Source: Crossiella cryophila
GTDB lineage: Bacteria; Actinomycetota; Actinomycetes; Mycobacteriales; Pseudonocardiaceae
Assembly (NCBI RefSeq): GCF_014204915.1
Contig: NZ_JACHMH010000001.1
Coordinates: 2,480,001-2,544,000 of the forward strand
Reading direction: 5' to 3'
DNA length: 64,000 nucleotides
Shown piece after piece: positions 15,953 to 25,198 of this stretch (position 1 is its first letter; each line of letters begins with the position of its first letter). The translations under genes were made by a program, and so were the position numbers. Below the pieces are notes generated by a model. That model saw nothing but the letters and a program-made list of their open reading frames with translations. It had not been told where the DNA came from and did not search any database.

Positions 15953-16800
15953 GCCAGCCCCCCACCACTCTGCCGCCGCGCGGCGCGGGCACTCGCCCAG
16001 TCGGCCAGCCGTCCCGAGGGCACCGCCAGCAGCACGAACAGCAACCCGGCCAGCACGTACGGGGTGAAGTTGTAGGCGGTGGCCGAGGAGATCTGCGCCG
16101 CGCGCACCGCGTCCACCGCACCCAGCACCGAGATCAGCCCGCAGTCCTTCTGCAGCGCGACGAAGTCGTTGAGCAGTGGTGGCAGCACCCGGCGCACGGC
16201 CTGCGGCAGCACCACGATCCGCATGGTCTGGGCGTGCGTCAGGCCGATCGAGCGGGCCGAGGCGCGTTGCGAGGGGTGCACCGAGTCGATGCCCGCCCGG
16301 AACACCTCGGCCACGTAGGCGGAGTAGACCAGCACCAGCGCGATCGAGCCCAGGATCACCGGCTCGTTCGGGATGCCGGTCAGCCGCAGGCCGGGCAGGC
16401 CGAAGCCGACCAGGAAGAGCACGATGATCAGCGGCAGGCCGCGGAAGAGGTCCACGTAGCCGGTGGCCAGCGCGCGCAGCGGGAACCAGACCGGGCCACG
16501 CAGGCTGCGCAGCGCGGCGATGCCCAGGCCCAGCGCCAGGATCAGCACCTCGCACACCACGAGCACCCGGATGTTGAGCCAGAGCCCGTCCAGCACCGCG
16601 GGCAGCGCCTTGACCGCGGCGTCGTAGTTGAAGAAGGAGTCCCGCACCCGCGGCCAGCCCGGCGCGCTGGTGATGACCAGCCAGGCCGCGACCGCGAAGA
16701 CCACGGTGGACAGCAGCGCGACCGCGGTGGAGCGGTGCCTGCGGGAACGCTGGTAGGCCAGGCGTTCCCGCTGGATCGGACTGGGTTCCAGCGCGGTCAC
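15949..16800 (-). CDS. Polar amino-acid ABC transporter permease
   Basis: A 283-aa membrane protein from GTG 16800, overlapping the binding-protein stop (GTGA). It has about five spans and the HisM/GlnP EAA-type loop (EVFRAGIDSVHPSQRASARSIGLTHAQTMRIVVLPQAVRRVLPP), which docks to the ATPase. The extended N-terminus (about 60 residues) before the conserved ring of helices is longer than minimal GlnP proteins. One permease gene only, so the channel is presumably a homodimer. Confidence 0.92.
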   Translation of the reverse strand: MTALEPSPIQRERLAYQRSRRHRSTAVALLSTVVFAVAAWLVITSAPGWPRVRDSFFNYDAAVKALPAVLDGLWLNIRVLVVCEVLILALGLGIAALRSLRGPVWFPLRALATGYVDLFRGLPLIIVLFLVGFGLPGLRLTGIPNEPVILGSIALVLVYSAYVAEVFRAGIDSVHPSQRASARSIGLTHAQTMRIVVLPQAVRRVLPPLLNDFVALQKDCGLISVLGAVDAVRAAQISSATAYNFTPYVLAGLLFVLLAVPSGRLADWASARAARRQSGGGLA

Positions 16801-17651
16801 GACAGTTCCGGCGCCTTGCCCGCGGCGGCCAGCCACTCCTGCTCCAGCTTCTTCAGCGTGCCGTCCGCACGCAGCGCGTCAACGGCCTTGGTGAAGCAGC
16901 CGGTGAGCGCACTGCCCTTGTCCAGCACCGCGCCGAACTGCTCCGGCTTGCCGCCGCCCGCGGGCAGCTGACCGACGATGACCGCGTCGGAGATCTCCGC
17001 GGAGGTGATGTAGAACGCGGTGGGCAGGTCCACCACCAGCGCCTGGATCTGGTTGTTGCGCAGGGCCTGCTTGGCATCGTCGTTGGTGTTGTAGACCGCG
17101 GCCTGCTTCTTCGGCTTGATCTGGTTGTTCACCGCGTCGTAGCTGGTGGTGCCGACCTGGGCGCCCAGGGTGAACCCGGTGAGTTCGGCCACGGACTTGG
17201 CGGTGGCGGCGGGGGACTCCTTCAGCGCGACCACGGCCTGGCGCACGGTGTAGTACGGGGCGGAGAAGTCCACCGCGTTGCGCCGCTCATCGGTGATGGA
17301 GAACTGGTTCAGATCGGCGTCAAAGGTCTTCGGCCCAGGTTGGATGGCCGCGTTGAACGGCACCCGCACCCAGGACACCTCCGGCTTGGCGAACCCGAGC
17401 TTGCCCGCGACGGCATAGGCCACCGCCGACTCGAAGCCCTTGCCACTGGCCGGGTCGTTCCCGGCGAACCACGGCTCGTAGGCGGGTTCGTCGGTGCCGA
17501 AGGTGAGTTTGCCCCCGGCGACGGTCTTCAGCGAGCCCTTGGCGCAGTCCGCCGGATTGGCAGGTCCGGGCTGGTCAGCCGGGGCGCAGGCAGTGGCGGC
17601 CACGGCCAGGGCGAGGGTGGCGGCGAGCATGGAAACGCGCATGCTGCGCAT
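16797..17651 (-). CDS. Amino-acid ABC transporter solute-binding lipoprotein
   Basis: A 284-aa lipoprotein; ATG 17651 is chosen (ATG 17642 is possible). The signal ends VAATAC. The family-3 fold is shown by LTFGTDEPAYEPWF, GFESAVAYAVAGKLG, FNQFSI-type segment DLNQFSITDERRNAVDFSAPYY and a TSYDAV hinge. It should capture a polar amino acid outside the membrane and deliver it to the permease. First gene of the leftward three-gene operon. Confidence 0.9.
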   Translation of the reverse strand: MRSMRVSMLAATLALAVAATACAPADQPGPANPADCAKGSLKTVAGGKLTFGTDEPAYEPWFAGNDPASGKGFESAVAYAVAGKLGFAKPEVSWVRVPFNAAIQPGPKTFDADLNQFSITDERRNAVDFSAPYYTVRQAVVALKESPAATAKSVAELTGFTLGAQVGTTSYDAVNNQIKPKKQAAVYNTNDDAKQALRNNQIQALVVDLPTAFYITSAEISDAVIVGQLPAGGGKPEQFGAVLDKGSALTGCFTKAVDALRADGTLKKLEQEWLAAAGKAPELS

Positions 17652-17782
17652 CTTGCCCCAGGCCGCCCGGGAACCGGAGGTGCCATGCGTACGTTCCAAT
17701 GGGCGGACACGTTCCCGGCGATTCGGACATCCCCCGTCCGGGTAAACCAGGAACACCCGACCGCTGAACTTGAGGAGTTGAG

Positions 17783-17971
17783 ATGGCCGGACTGTTCTCC
17801 AAGCTCGCCCGCTTCGCATCAAGCCCGAAGGGCCAGCGCCTGATCCACCAGGCCCGCAAACACGCCGCCAAGCCCGGCAACCGAGCCAAACTCCAACGCC
17901 TGCTAGCCCGCCTCACCGGCCGAGGCCGAGGCGGCGGCCACGGCGGAGGCGGCGGCTACTACCGCCCCTAA
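17783..17971 (+). CDS. Small basic protein with Gly/His-rich tail
   Basis: A 62-aa protein from ATG 17783, with GAGGAG 5 bases upstream. The basic helical part (FASSPKGQRLIHQARKHAAKPGNRAKLQRLLARL) resembles small actinobacterial proteins of unknown function with an SSPKGQ motif. The tail is GRGRGGGHGGGGGYYRP. It diverges from the ABC operon, and element A begins 17 bases after its stop. Confidence 0.7.
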   Translation: MAGLFSKLARFASSPKGQRLIHQARKHAAKPGNRAKLQRLLARLTGRGRGGGHGGGGGYYRP

Positions 17972-18189
17972 CCCACCCGCCCACAACAGCCAACACGCCG
18001 TACCAAACCGGCCAACACGCCCGGAGGGCTTACTCTCTCCGCGCGTGTTGGCCGTTGTCGTACCGTGTGTTGGCCGTTGTCGTACCGTGTGTTGGCCGTT
18101 GTCGTACGGAGTGTTGGCCGTTGTTGTACGGGTCGTTGGCCGTTGTGGGACGGGGCGGGGGTTGGGGTTGGGGGTAGACCCCCACGACG

Positions 18190-18351
18190 AGGGTTCTCGT
18201 GTGTTCTCCGTACGGCCTGGAGCTTGCTGACCGCGCCCCGAGGAGCGGCCCCTGCAACCTGCCGCCGCCCTAGCCACACAAACGCGACGGGGGCCGCTCC
18301 TCGGGGTGTGGTTGGCTTGCGGAAGGCCGTGCGGAGAACACGCGAGCCCTC
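18190..18351. repeat. Element A hairpin 1
   Basis: An imperfect inverted repeat with arms of about 57 bases (18196-18252 and 18290-18346) sharing CCCCGAGGAGCGGCCCC, CGGCCT and GTGTTCTCCG blocks. The 37-base loop differs between elements A and B while the arms are conserved. Confidence 0.8.
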
Positions 18352-18423
18352 GGAGCCACGCTGGGTCTTGAGTCGGCAACACAAACCCATGCCCCGCAAC
18401 CTGCTTGCCCGGCTCTTGATCTG

Positions 18424-18573
18424 CCCTCCCCCCTCCGGTGGTCTGCCTGGCCGGCGAGGCCATCTTTTCGCTCTTGATCTTTGCGTTGTTGGCCTCTGTT
18501 GCTGAGGTACCCGAACGAAAGTCAAGATCAAGGGCGTCCTCGCCGGACGGGCAGGAATCAAAGGATGGGGGGG
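18424..18573. repeat. Element A hairpin 2
   Basis: An imperfect inverted repeat. Paired blocks include CTCCCCCC with GGGGGGG, GCCGGCGAGG with CCTCGCCGG, and CTCTTGATCTT with AAGATCAAGG. It is the weakest of the three hairpins, but element B holds the same paired blocks. Confidence 0.65.
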
Positions 18574-18615
18574 AAAGTCAAAGACAAGAGCAGAGAAGAT
18601 GAGCAGTGCTCGTAC

Positions 18616-18763
18616 GGTTCCCCCATCCCCGTCAGCCTTCCGATACCAAACCACATCCCGAACAAGCAGACCGTGCGGTTGGGAAGCTAGGGCGGCGGCA
18701 GGTTGCGGTCTGCTTGCCCGGGATGTGGTGTGTCCTCTCCAGGCTGACGGGGATGGGGGAACC
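18616..18763. repeat. Element A hairpin 3
   Basis: Arms of about 58 bases: GGTTCCCCCATCCCCGTCAG at the base and ACCACATCCCG higher up, each with its complement. The stem tip carries CAAGCAGACCG with its complement, a sequence replaced in element B by a different but also self-complementary one. Confidence 0.8.
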
Positions 18764-18969
18764 GCTCGGGGAGTGTTGAAAAGCCACCCCGGCCGCCTGT
18801 TCGGGCTTCGCCCGCACGCAGTCGCCCAAGGCGTACAAGAACGGCCAACGTGCCGTACCAGAACGGCCAACACTGGGTACGACAACGGCCAACACGCGCG
18901 GAGGGGGTTCAAACCCGAACCCCTCCCGGCGTGTTGGCCGTTCTTGTACGCCGTGTTGGCCGTTATGGG

Positions 18970-20228
<1,259 letters not shown>

Positions 20229-20229
<1 letters not shown>

Positions 20230-21806
20230 CAGAACTCCCAGAAGGCGGGCACCCAGACAGGGCGCGGTGCGCTTTCCCGGTGTGTGCGGTCCAGCGCGGT
20301 GACCAGGTAGGTGAACCGGCGGTCCAGCGGGGCGCTCGCGTCGAGCAGCGACAGGCCGCGGGTGGTGCCCAGCAGGGTGGCCGGGTCGACGGTGGAGCAG
20401 TCGTTGACGGACTGGTGGCCGGGCAGCCGGTACACCGCGTACGCGGCCGCGGCCGTGCTCGGCTGCCAGGTCAGCTGGTAGCCGCCACCCGGGTTCACCG
20501 TGGCGCGGAAGGCGATCGGCGCGCCCGGCGGGGTGCCGGGGATGGTGCGGCGGATCGGGATCAGGGCCGGGTAGCGCTGGTGGTCGTTCTGCAGGCGGTC
20601 GGCGATGCCCAGTGGGTTCGCGAAGACGCTGTTGATGTTGTAGTAGATGTCGCCGCCGACCGCGGGGTGGTTCTTGTTCAGCGCCAGGTGTTTCGGCATC
20701 TCCTCCGGGTCGGCCCAGGCCGCCGGGTTGGTGGTGCCGATCTTGTAGGCGCCCTGTCCGATGTAGAGGGACACCCCGGTGCCCTCGACCTCCTTGGCCC
20801 ACCAGGGAATCAGCTTGTCGTAGGCCGCGGGCGGGAAGCCGATGCTCCAGTACACCTGCGGGGCCACGTAGTCGATCCAGGCGTTGCGGATCCAGGTCCG
20901 GGTGTCGGCGTAGAGATCGTCGTAGTTGTGCACCCCGGCCGTGGTCTCCGAACCGGTCGGGTCGGTGCGCTTGTCCCGCCACACCCCGAACGGGCTGACC
21001 CCGAAAGCCACGTGCGGCTTGCTCGCCCCGATCATGTCGCCGATCTCGCGGATCAGCTTGTTCACGTTGTCCCGCCGCCAGTCCGCCTTGACCGGGAACT
21101 GGGCGGCGCCGTGCTGCCGGTAGGTCGCCTCGTCCGGGAACTCCTGCCCGGCGATCGGGTACGGGTAGAAGTAGTCGTCGAAGTGCACGCCGTCCAGGTC
21201 GTAGCGGCCGAGCACGTCGGCGAGCACCTCCCGGACGTGCGTGCGCACCGCTGGCACGCCGGGGTTGTAGACCAGCTGGGTGCCGTAGCGGATCACCCAG
21301 TCCGGGTGCACCCGCGCCGGGTGACTCGGCACCAGCCGGGCCGGATCCGGCTGGATGCTGGCCCGGTACGGGTTGAACCAGCCGTGGAACTCCAGGTTCC
21401 TGGCCCGCGCCTCGGCGATCAGGAAGGCCAGCGGGTCGTAGCCGGGGTCCTGGCCCTGCACACCGGTCAGGAACTGCGACCACGGCTCGCGCGCGGACGG
21501 GTAGAACGCGTCCGAGGCCGGGCGGATCTGCATGAACACCGCGTTGAACCGCATGGCCTTGGCCCGGTCCAGCAGCCGCCGGTACTCATCCTGCTGCTGG
21601 GCGACGGACAGCCCGGCCCGGGACGGCCAGTTGATGTTGGACACGCTGGCGATCCACAGCCCGCGCAACTGCCGCTTGGGCTGGGCCGGTTCCGGGCAGG
21701 CGGCCGGGGTGGCCGCGCCGGCAGGAGCGGTCGCGCCCACCGGGCCGGAGGCCAGCAGCGGCGCCACCAGCAGCAGGCACACGAGCATGCGCAGGAGGCG
21801 AAGCAT
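20229..21806 (-). CDS. Secreted GHL10-type glycoside hydrolase with fibronectin-III-like end
   Basis: A 525-aa exported protein from ATG 21806 (TTG 21821 is possible). After a signal peptide the catalytic barrel matches the YngK/UPF0748 GHL10 family: RGLWIASVSNINWPS, FMQIRPASDAFYPS, HGWFNPYRA, LDGVHFDDYFYPYP and APQVYWSIGF. The DGVHFDDYFYP motif holds the probable acidic residues. The last 100 residues look like an fn3 module. The family acts on peptidoglycan-like glycans or glycoproteins; the substrate is unknown. Pairing with a C39-like peptidase suggests joint wall remodelling. Confidence 0.83.
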
Positions 21807-21854
21807 GCCAGTGATTTTCAAGATCCGGCCCGACCTTGTAAACCGCTGACCGGG

Positions 21855-22943
21855 TCAGTCGGTGGCAACCACCTGGTCGAGGGACTGATATCCGCTGGCA
21901 CGAAGCCTCCTGGACAGGTCGCGGTGGATCCGCCGCGGCCACAGCGGGCCGCCGTAGATCAGCCCGGTGTAGCCCTGCACCAGACTCGCACCAGCGCGCA
22001 GTCGCTGCCACACGTCCTCGGCCGACTCGATGCCGCCGACCGCCACCAGCACCAGCCGGTCACCCACCCTGGCCCGCAGCCTGCGCAGCACCACCAGCGA
22101 CCGGTCCTTCAGCGGCGCCCCGGAGAGCCCACCGGCGCCTGCCGCCTCGACCTCGGCGGCCGGGGTGGCCAGGCCGTCCCGGCCGATGGTGGTGTTGGTG
22201 GCGATGATCCCGTCCAGGCCCAGCTCCAGGGCCAGGTCGGCGACGGCGTCCACATCCTCGTCGGAGAGGTCCGGCGCGATCTTGACCAGCAGCGGCACCC
22301 GGCGGCTGCTGGCCTCGTCCAGTGCCGCCCGCACCCCGGTGAGCAGCGGCCGGAGCTGGTCGACGGCCTGCAGATTGCGCAGTCCGGGGGTGTTCGGCGA
22401 GCTGACGTTGACCACGAAGTAGTCGGCGACCCCGGCCAGCAGCTTCGCGCTGGTCACGTAGTCGCCGACGGCCTCGGCCTCCGGGGTGGTCTTGGTCTTG
22501 CCGATGTTCACCCCGACCACGGCGGGCTGCCCGCGCCGGGCCCGCAGCCGCTGGGCCGCGGCGGCCGAACCGCCGTTGTTGAAGCCCATCCGGTTCACGA
22601 TGGCCCGGTCCGCGATCAGCCGGAACAACCGCGGCTTCGGGTTGCCCGGCTGGGCCTGCGCGGTGAGCGTGCCGATCTCGACGAACCCGAAGCCCAGCGC
22701 GGCCAGCGCGTCCGGCGCGGTGGCGTCCTTGTCGAACCCGGCGGCCAGCCCGAGCGGCCCCGGCAGGTCCAGTCCGAGCACCCTGGTGCGCAGCGCCGGA
22801 TCACGCGGGGCGAACAGCCTGCGCATCAGCGGCAGCACCCCGGGGATCGCGGCCAGCAGCCGCAACGCGCGGAAGCTGAGGTGGTGCGCCTGCTCGGCGT
22901 CGAGTCGCCGCAGTACCAGGGTGAAGAGCAGTCGGTAGAGCAC
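21855..22943 (-). CDS. pyrD: Quinone-dependent dihydroorotate dehydrogenase
   Basis: A 362-aa class 2 DHODH from GTG 22943, oxidising dihydroorotate to orotate in pyrimidine synthesis with FMN and membrane quinone. The N-terminal helix [23 protein letters not shown] is the membrane-binding part. [47 protein letters not shown] (catalytic Ser), [15 protein letters not shown] and [24 protein letters not shown] are all conserved. No other pyr genes are near. It likely ends a leftward transcription unit. Confidence 0.95.
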   Translation of the reverse strand: MLYRLLFTLVLRRLDAEQAHHLSFRALRLLAAIPGVLPLMRRLFAPRDPALRTRVLGLDLPGPLGLAAGFDKDATAPDALAALGFGFVEIGTLTAQAQPGNPKPRLFRLIADRAIVNRMGFNNGGSAAAAQRLRARRGQPAVVGVNIGKTKTTPEAEAVGDYVTSAKLLAGVADYFVVNVSSPNTPGLRNLQAVDQLRPLLTGVRAALDEASSRRVPLLVKIAPDLSDEDVDAVADLALELGLDGIIATNTTIGRDGLATPAAEVEAAGAGGLSGAPLKDRSLVVLRRLRARVGDRLVLVAVGGIESAEDVWQRLRAGASLVQGYTGLIYGGPLWPRRIHRDLSRRLRASGYQSLDQVVATD

Positions 22944-22961
22944 GAGTGCCCAGCTTAGGAC

Positions 22962-23339
22962 CTAGAACATGGTGTTGCCGTTCGCGGGCGACTCGGGCAC
23001 GTCCTGGGCCACGTCCCAGTGCTCGGCGATCAGCCCGTCGCGCAGCCGCACGATGTCCATGATCGCCGACCCCCGGCTCTCCGGCGTCAGCCTCATATGG
23101 CAATGCGTGATCACGTGGTCCCCGTCGGCGAAGACCCGTTTGATCTCCAGTCGCAGCTCCGGGAACTGCCCGAGGAAGCCGCCGAGGAAGCTCGCCGAGG
23201 CCGCGGCGCCGTCCGGGGCGTGCGGGTTGTGCTGGACGTAGTCCGGGTGCACGTACCTGGCGAAGGCCGCCGCCGGGTCCTTGTCGTTGAACACCAGGTC
23301 GAGGAACTCCCGGACGGTCTGCTTGTGCGTTTCGGTCAT
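22962..23339 (-). CDS. SnoaL/NTF2-like ester cyclase-type protein
   Basis: A 125-aa protein. ATG 23339 follows AGGAG closely; an in-frame GTG at 23360 overlaps the SDR stop by 4 bases and is the alternative. The SnoaL-like fold is shown by TVREFLDLVFNDKDPAAAFARYVHPDYVQHNPHAPDG and a C-terminal DIVRLRDGLIAEHWDVAQD. Such proteins are small-molecule isomerases, cyclases or binding proteins. It is coupled to the SDR gene upstream, so both probably act on the same metabolite. Confidence 0.82.
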   Translation of the reverse strand: MTETHKQTVREFLDLVFNDKDPAAAFARYVHPDYVQHNPHAPDGAAASASFLGGFLGQFPELRLEIKRVFADGDHVITHCHMRLTPESRGSAIMDIVRLRDGLIAEHWDVAQDVPESPANGNTMF

Positions 23340-23353
23340 GTCTCCTACTTCGA

Positions 23354-24082
23354 TCACCACGGGATGGGGCCGTCCTCGCCCCAGAACTGTCCGGTCGGGC
23401 CGTCCGCGCCGAGCAGCGCCAGCCGCAGCGGCACCTCGGCGCCCTCGGCCGGGGTCCGCTCGCCCCTCGGGAAGGGCGAGTCGGTGTTGAGATCGGTGGC
23501 CACCAGGCCTGGGCTGGCCGCATCGACCAGCACGCCGTCCGGGCGCAGAGCGTTGGCGTAGAGCAGGGTGATCGCGTTCAGCGCGGCCTTGGCCGAGCTG
23601 TAGGCGAGCAGGTGGCGCTGGGCGATCGGGTGGTCCGGGTCGCTGAGCAGGCTGAGCGAGCCCAGCGGGCTGGACACGTTGACCACCCGCCCGAGCGGAG
23701 CCTTGCGCAGTAGTGGCAGGCAGGCCCTGGTCACCGCGACCACGCCGAACACGTTGACCTCGAAGGTCCGCCGGAGTGCCTCGGCGGTGGCCAGGTCCGG
23801 CCCGGCGTCCCAGTCCAGGGCCACGCCCGCGTTGTTGACCAGCACATCCAGCCTGCCGGTCTCGGCCTCGATCCGGTCCACCGCGGCCCGCACCCCGGCC
23901 TCGTCGGTCACCTCCAGCCGGAGCACCCGGACGTCGCCGGACAGCTCCCGGGCCGCCTGTTCGCCGCGTTCAAGATCGCGGGCGCCCAGGTACACGGTGA
24001 GTCCCGCGGCGGCCAGACCTCGCGCGATCTCCTTGCCGATGCCCTTGTTGGCGCCGGTCACCAGCGCCACCTCGTTGTTCAC
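23354..24082 (-). CDS. Short-chain dehydrogenase/reductase
   Basis: A 242-aa classical SDR from GTG 24082. Cofactor loop TGANKGIG, NNAGV, Ser in VNVSSPLGS and active-site YSSAK are intact. GARDLERGEQAA with Arg after the second strand favours NADP(H). It is likely a carbonyl reductase of small substrates. It is divergently transcribed from a LysR gene and followed by the NTF2-like gene. Confidence 0.9.
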   Translation of the reverse strand: MNNEVALVTGANKGIGKEIARGLAAAGLTVYLGARDLERGEQAARELSGDVRVLRLEVTDEAGVRAAVDRIEAETGRLDVLVNNAGVALDWDAGPDLATAEALRRTFEVNVFGVVAVTRACLPLLRKAPLGRVVNVSSPLGSLSLLSDPDHPIAQRHLLAYSSAKAALNAITLLYANALRPDGVLVDAASPGLVATDLNTDSPFPRGERTPAEGAEVPLRLALLGADGPTGQFWGEDGPIPW

Positions 24083-24118
24083 GCCCCCACTTCAGCAGCG
24101 CCCTGCCCGGTTCCGGAA

Positions 24119-24133
24119 AGACCGGTTTGGTCT
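24119..24133. promoter_or_regulatory. LysR-type operator candidate
   Basis: AGACC (24119-24123) and GGTCT (24129-24133) form a palindrome with a 5-base centre in the 70-base gap between the SDR and lysR genes. Size and position suit a LysR recognition site. Confidence 0.5.
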
Positions 24134-24152
24134 GTGCTTATACCCTGGCGGC

Positions 24153-25043
24153 ATGAGTGAGCTGGAGGTGCGGGAACTGCGCTACTTCCGGGCGGTCGCG
24201 CAGGAGCTGAACTTCTCCAGGGCGGCGGCCGGGCTTGGCATCGCGCAACCCGCGCTGTCCAGGGCGATCCGCCAGCTGGAGCGCCGCCTCGGCGTGCCGC
24301 TGTTCCTCCGGGACACCCGGCGGGTGGAGCTGACCGCGGCCGGGCAGGCCCTGGTCACCGAGTCCGGGCGGGTCTTCGACGCGCTCTCGGCCGCGGTGCA
24401 CCGCACCCGGCGCTCCGGCGCGGCCACACCGACCGTGGTGGTCACCGCGAAGGCGGGCGTGGCCACCGACCTGCTCCGCCGGATCGTGGCCGCCTACGCG
24501 GAACTGCCGGGCGAGCAGCGGGTGGAGGTGGTGGTCAGCGGCTACGGTCAGCAGGCGCCGATGCTCCGGGACGGCCGCGCCGACCTGGCCCTGATCGGCT
24601 CTCCGGCCGAGCACACCGGGTTCGACGTGGAACCGCTGCTCAGCGAACCGAGGGTGGCCGCGTTGCCGCTGGGGCACGCGCTGGCCGAGCGCGCCGTGCT
24701 CGACTGCGCCGATCTGATCGGTCAGCCGATGCCGAGGTGGCTGGGCGCGACCGAGGCCGAGCGGGCGTACTGGGCCGGGCGTGCGCACGACCTGCCGGAC
24801 GGACCCGAGGTGTCGGACAGCTCGCAGTTGCTGGAGACCGTCGCACTCGGGCAGGCGGTCGGCCTGATCCCGTCCTCGCTGGCCAGCCTCAACCCGCGCT
24901 CGGACGTCGTCTACCGGCCGGTTCGCGATGCCAGCCCGTACCGGACGGTGATCGCCTGGCCGGCCGGCTCGCGCTCGCCCTGGATCGCCCGCTTCGTGCG
25001 GGTGGCACTGGATCTCGTCGGCGAACCCCTGCTCGCCGGATAG
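24153..25043 (+). CDS. LysR-family transcriptional regulator
   Basis: A 296-aa protein from ATG 24153; the longer frame upstream runs antisense to the SDR. The winged helix is ELRYFRAVAQELNFSRAAAGLGIAQPALSRAIRQLERRLGVPLF, followed by a linker helix and a two-lobe effector domain. It divergently faces the SDR/NTF2 operon and very likely controls it. No strong ribosome site is seen, so a leaderless mRNA is possible. Confidence 0.92.
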   Translation: MSELEVRELRYFRAVAQELNFSRAAAGLGIAQPALSRAIRQLERRLGVPLFLRDTRRVELTAAGQALVTESGRVFDALSAAVHRTRRSGAATPTVVVTAKAGVATDLLRRIVAAYAELPGEQRVEVVVSGYGQQAPMLRDGRADLALIGSPAEHTGFDVEPLLSEPRVAALPLGHALAERAVLDCADLIGQPMPRWLGATEAERAYWAGRAHDLPDGPEVSDSSQLLETVALGQAVGLIPSSLASLNPRSDVVYRPVRDASPYRTVIAWPAGSRSPWIARFVRVALDLVGEPLLAG

Positions 25044-25049
25044 CCCCAT

Positions 25050-25150
25050 AGACGACGCGCCCGGTTCGATCACCCCGAACCAGTCCGGCAAGCCCCCTCG
25101 CCGGTTCCCCCTGGCAATCGCCCTCCCCCGAGTCACCGGGCGCGCCGTCT
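25050..25150. terminator. Long-range inverted repeat between convergent genes
   Basis: A 15-base arm at 25050-25064 (AGACGACGCGCCCGG) matches the complement of 25136-25150 at 14 of 15 positions. A smaller GCCGG hairpin lies within the 71-base loop. It sits between the convergent lysR and GGDEF-EAL genes. Confidence 0.55.
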
Positions 25151-25198
25151 GCCGGAAATACTCCTCGACACCGCGGCCCCGGCACAGCGGGGAACTAC

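Larger units (their letters stand above)
17988..18969. repeat. Element A: 0.98-kb palindromic repeat element
   Basis: A non-coding block filling the gap between convergent genes. Order: two reverse GGCCAACAC units (17988, 18010), five forward units at exact 22-bp steps (18045, 18067, 18089, 18111, 18133), a 0.69-kb core with three consecutive long hairpins, three reverse units (18843, 18865, 18887), two forward units (18931, 18953). The right-hand array contains a small GGAGGGG/CCCCTCC hairpin. The core is about 95 percent identical by eye over sampled stretches to element B at 32 kb, in inverted orientation. Open frames across it (up to 314 codons) lack coding bias and shadow the palindromes. 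Confidence 0.85.

Noticed and set aside
18045-18155. CRISPR array
   Set aside because: The units are only 22 bp apart with no spacers of 30-40 bases, the orientation flips within each site, and no cas gene is near.
17968-18912. Minus-strand frame of 314 codons across element A, and similar frames in element B
   Set aside because: They follow inverted repeats, appear on both strands, have no ribosome site or codon bias, and match no family.
20280-22958. 892-codon plus-strand frame
   Set aside because: Antisense to the GHL10-type hydrolase and pyrD genes, both with clear family motifs.
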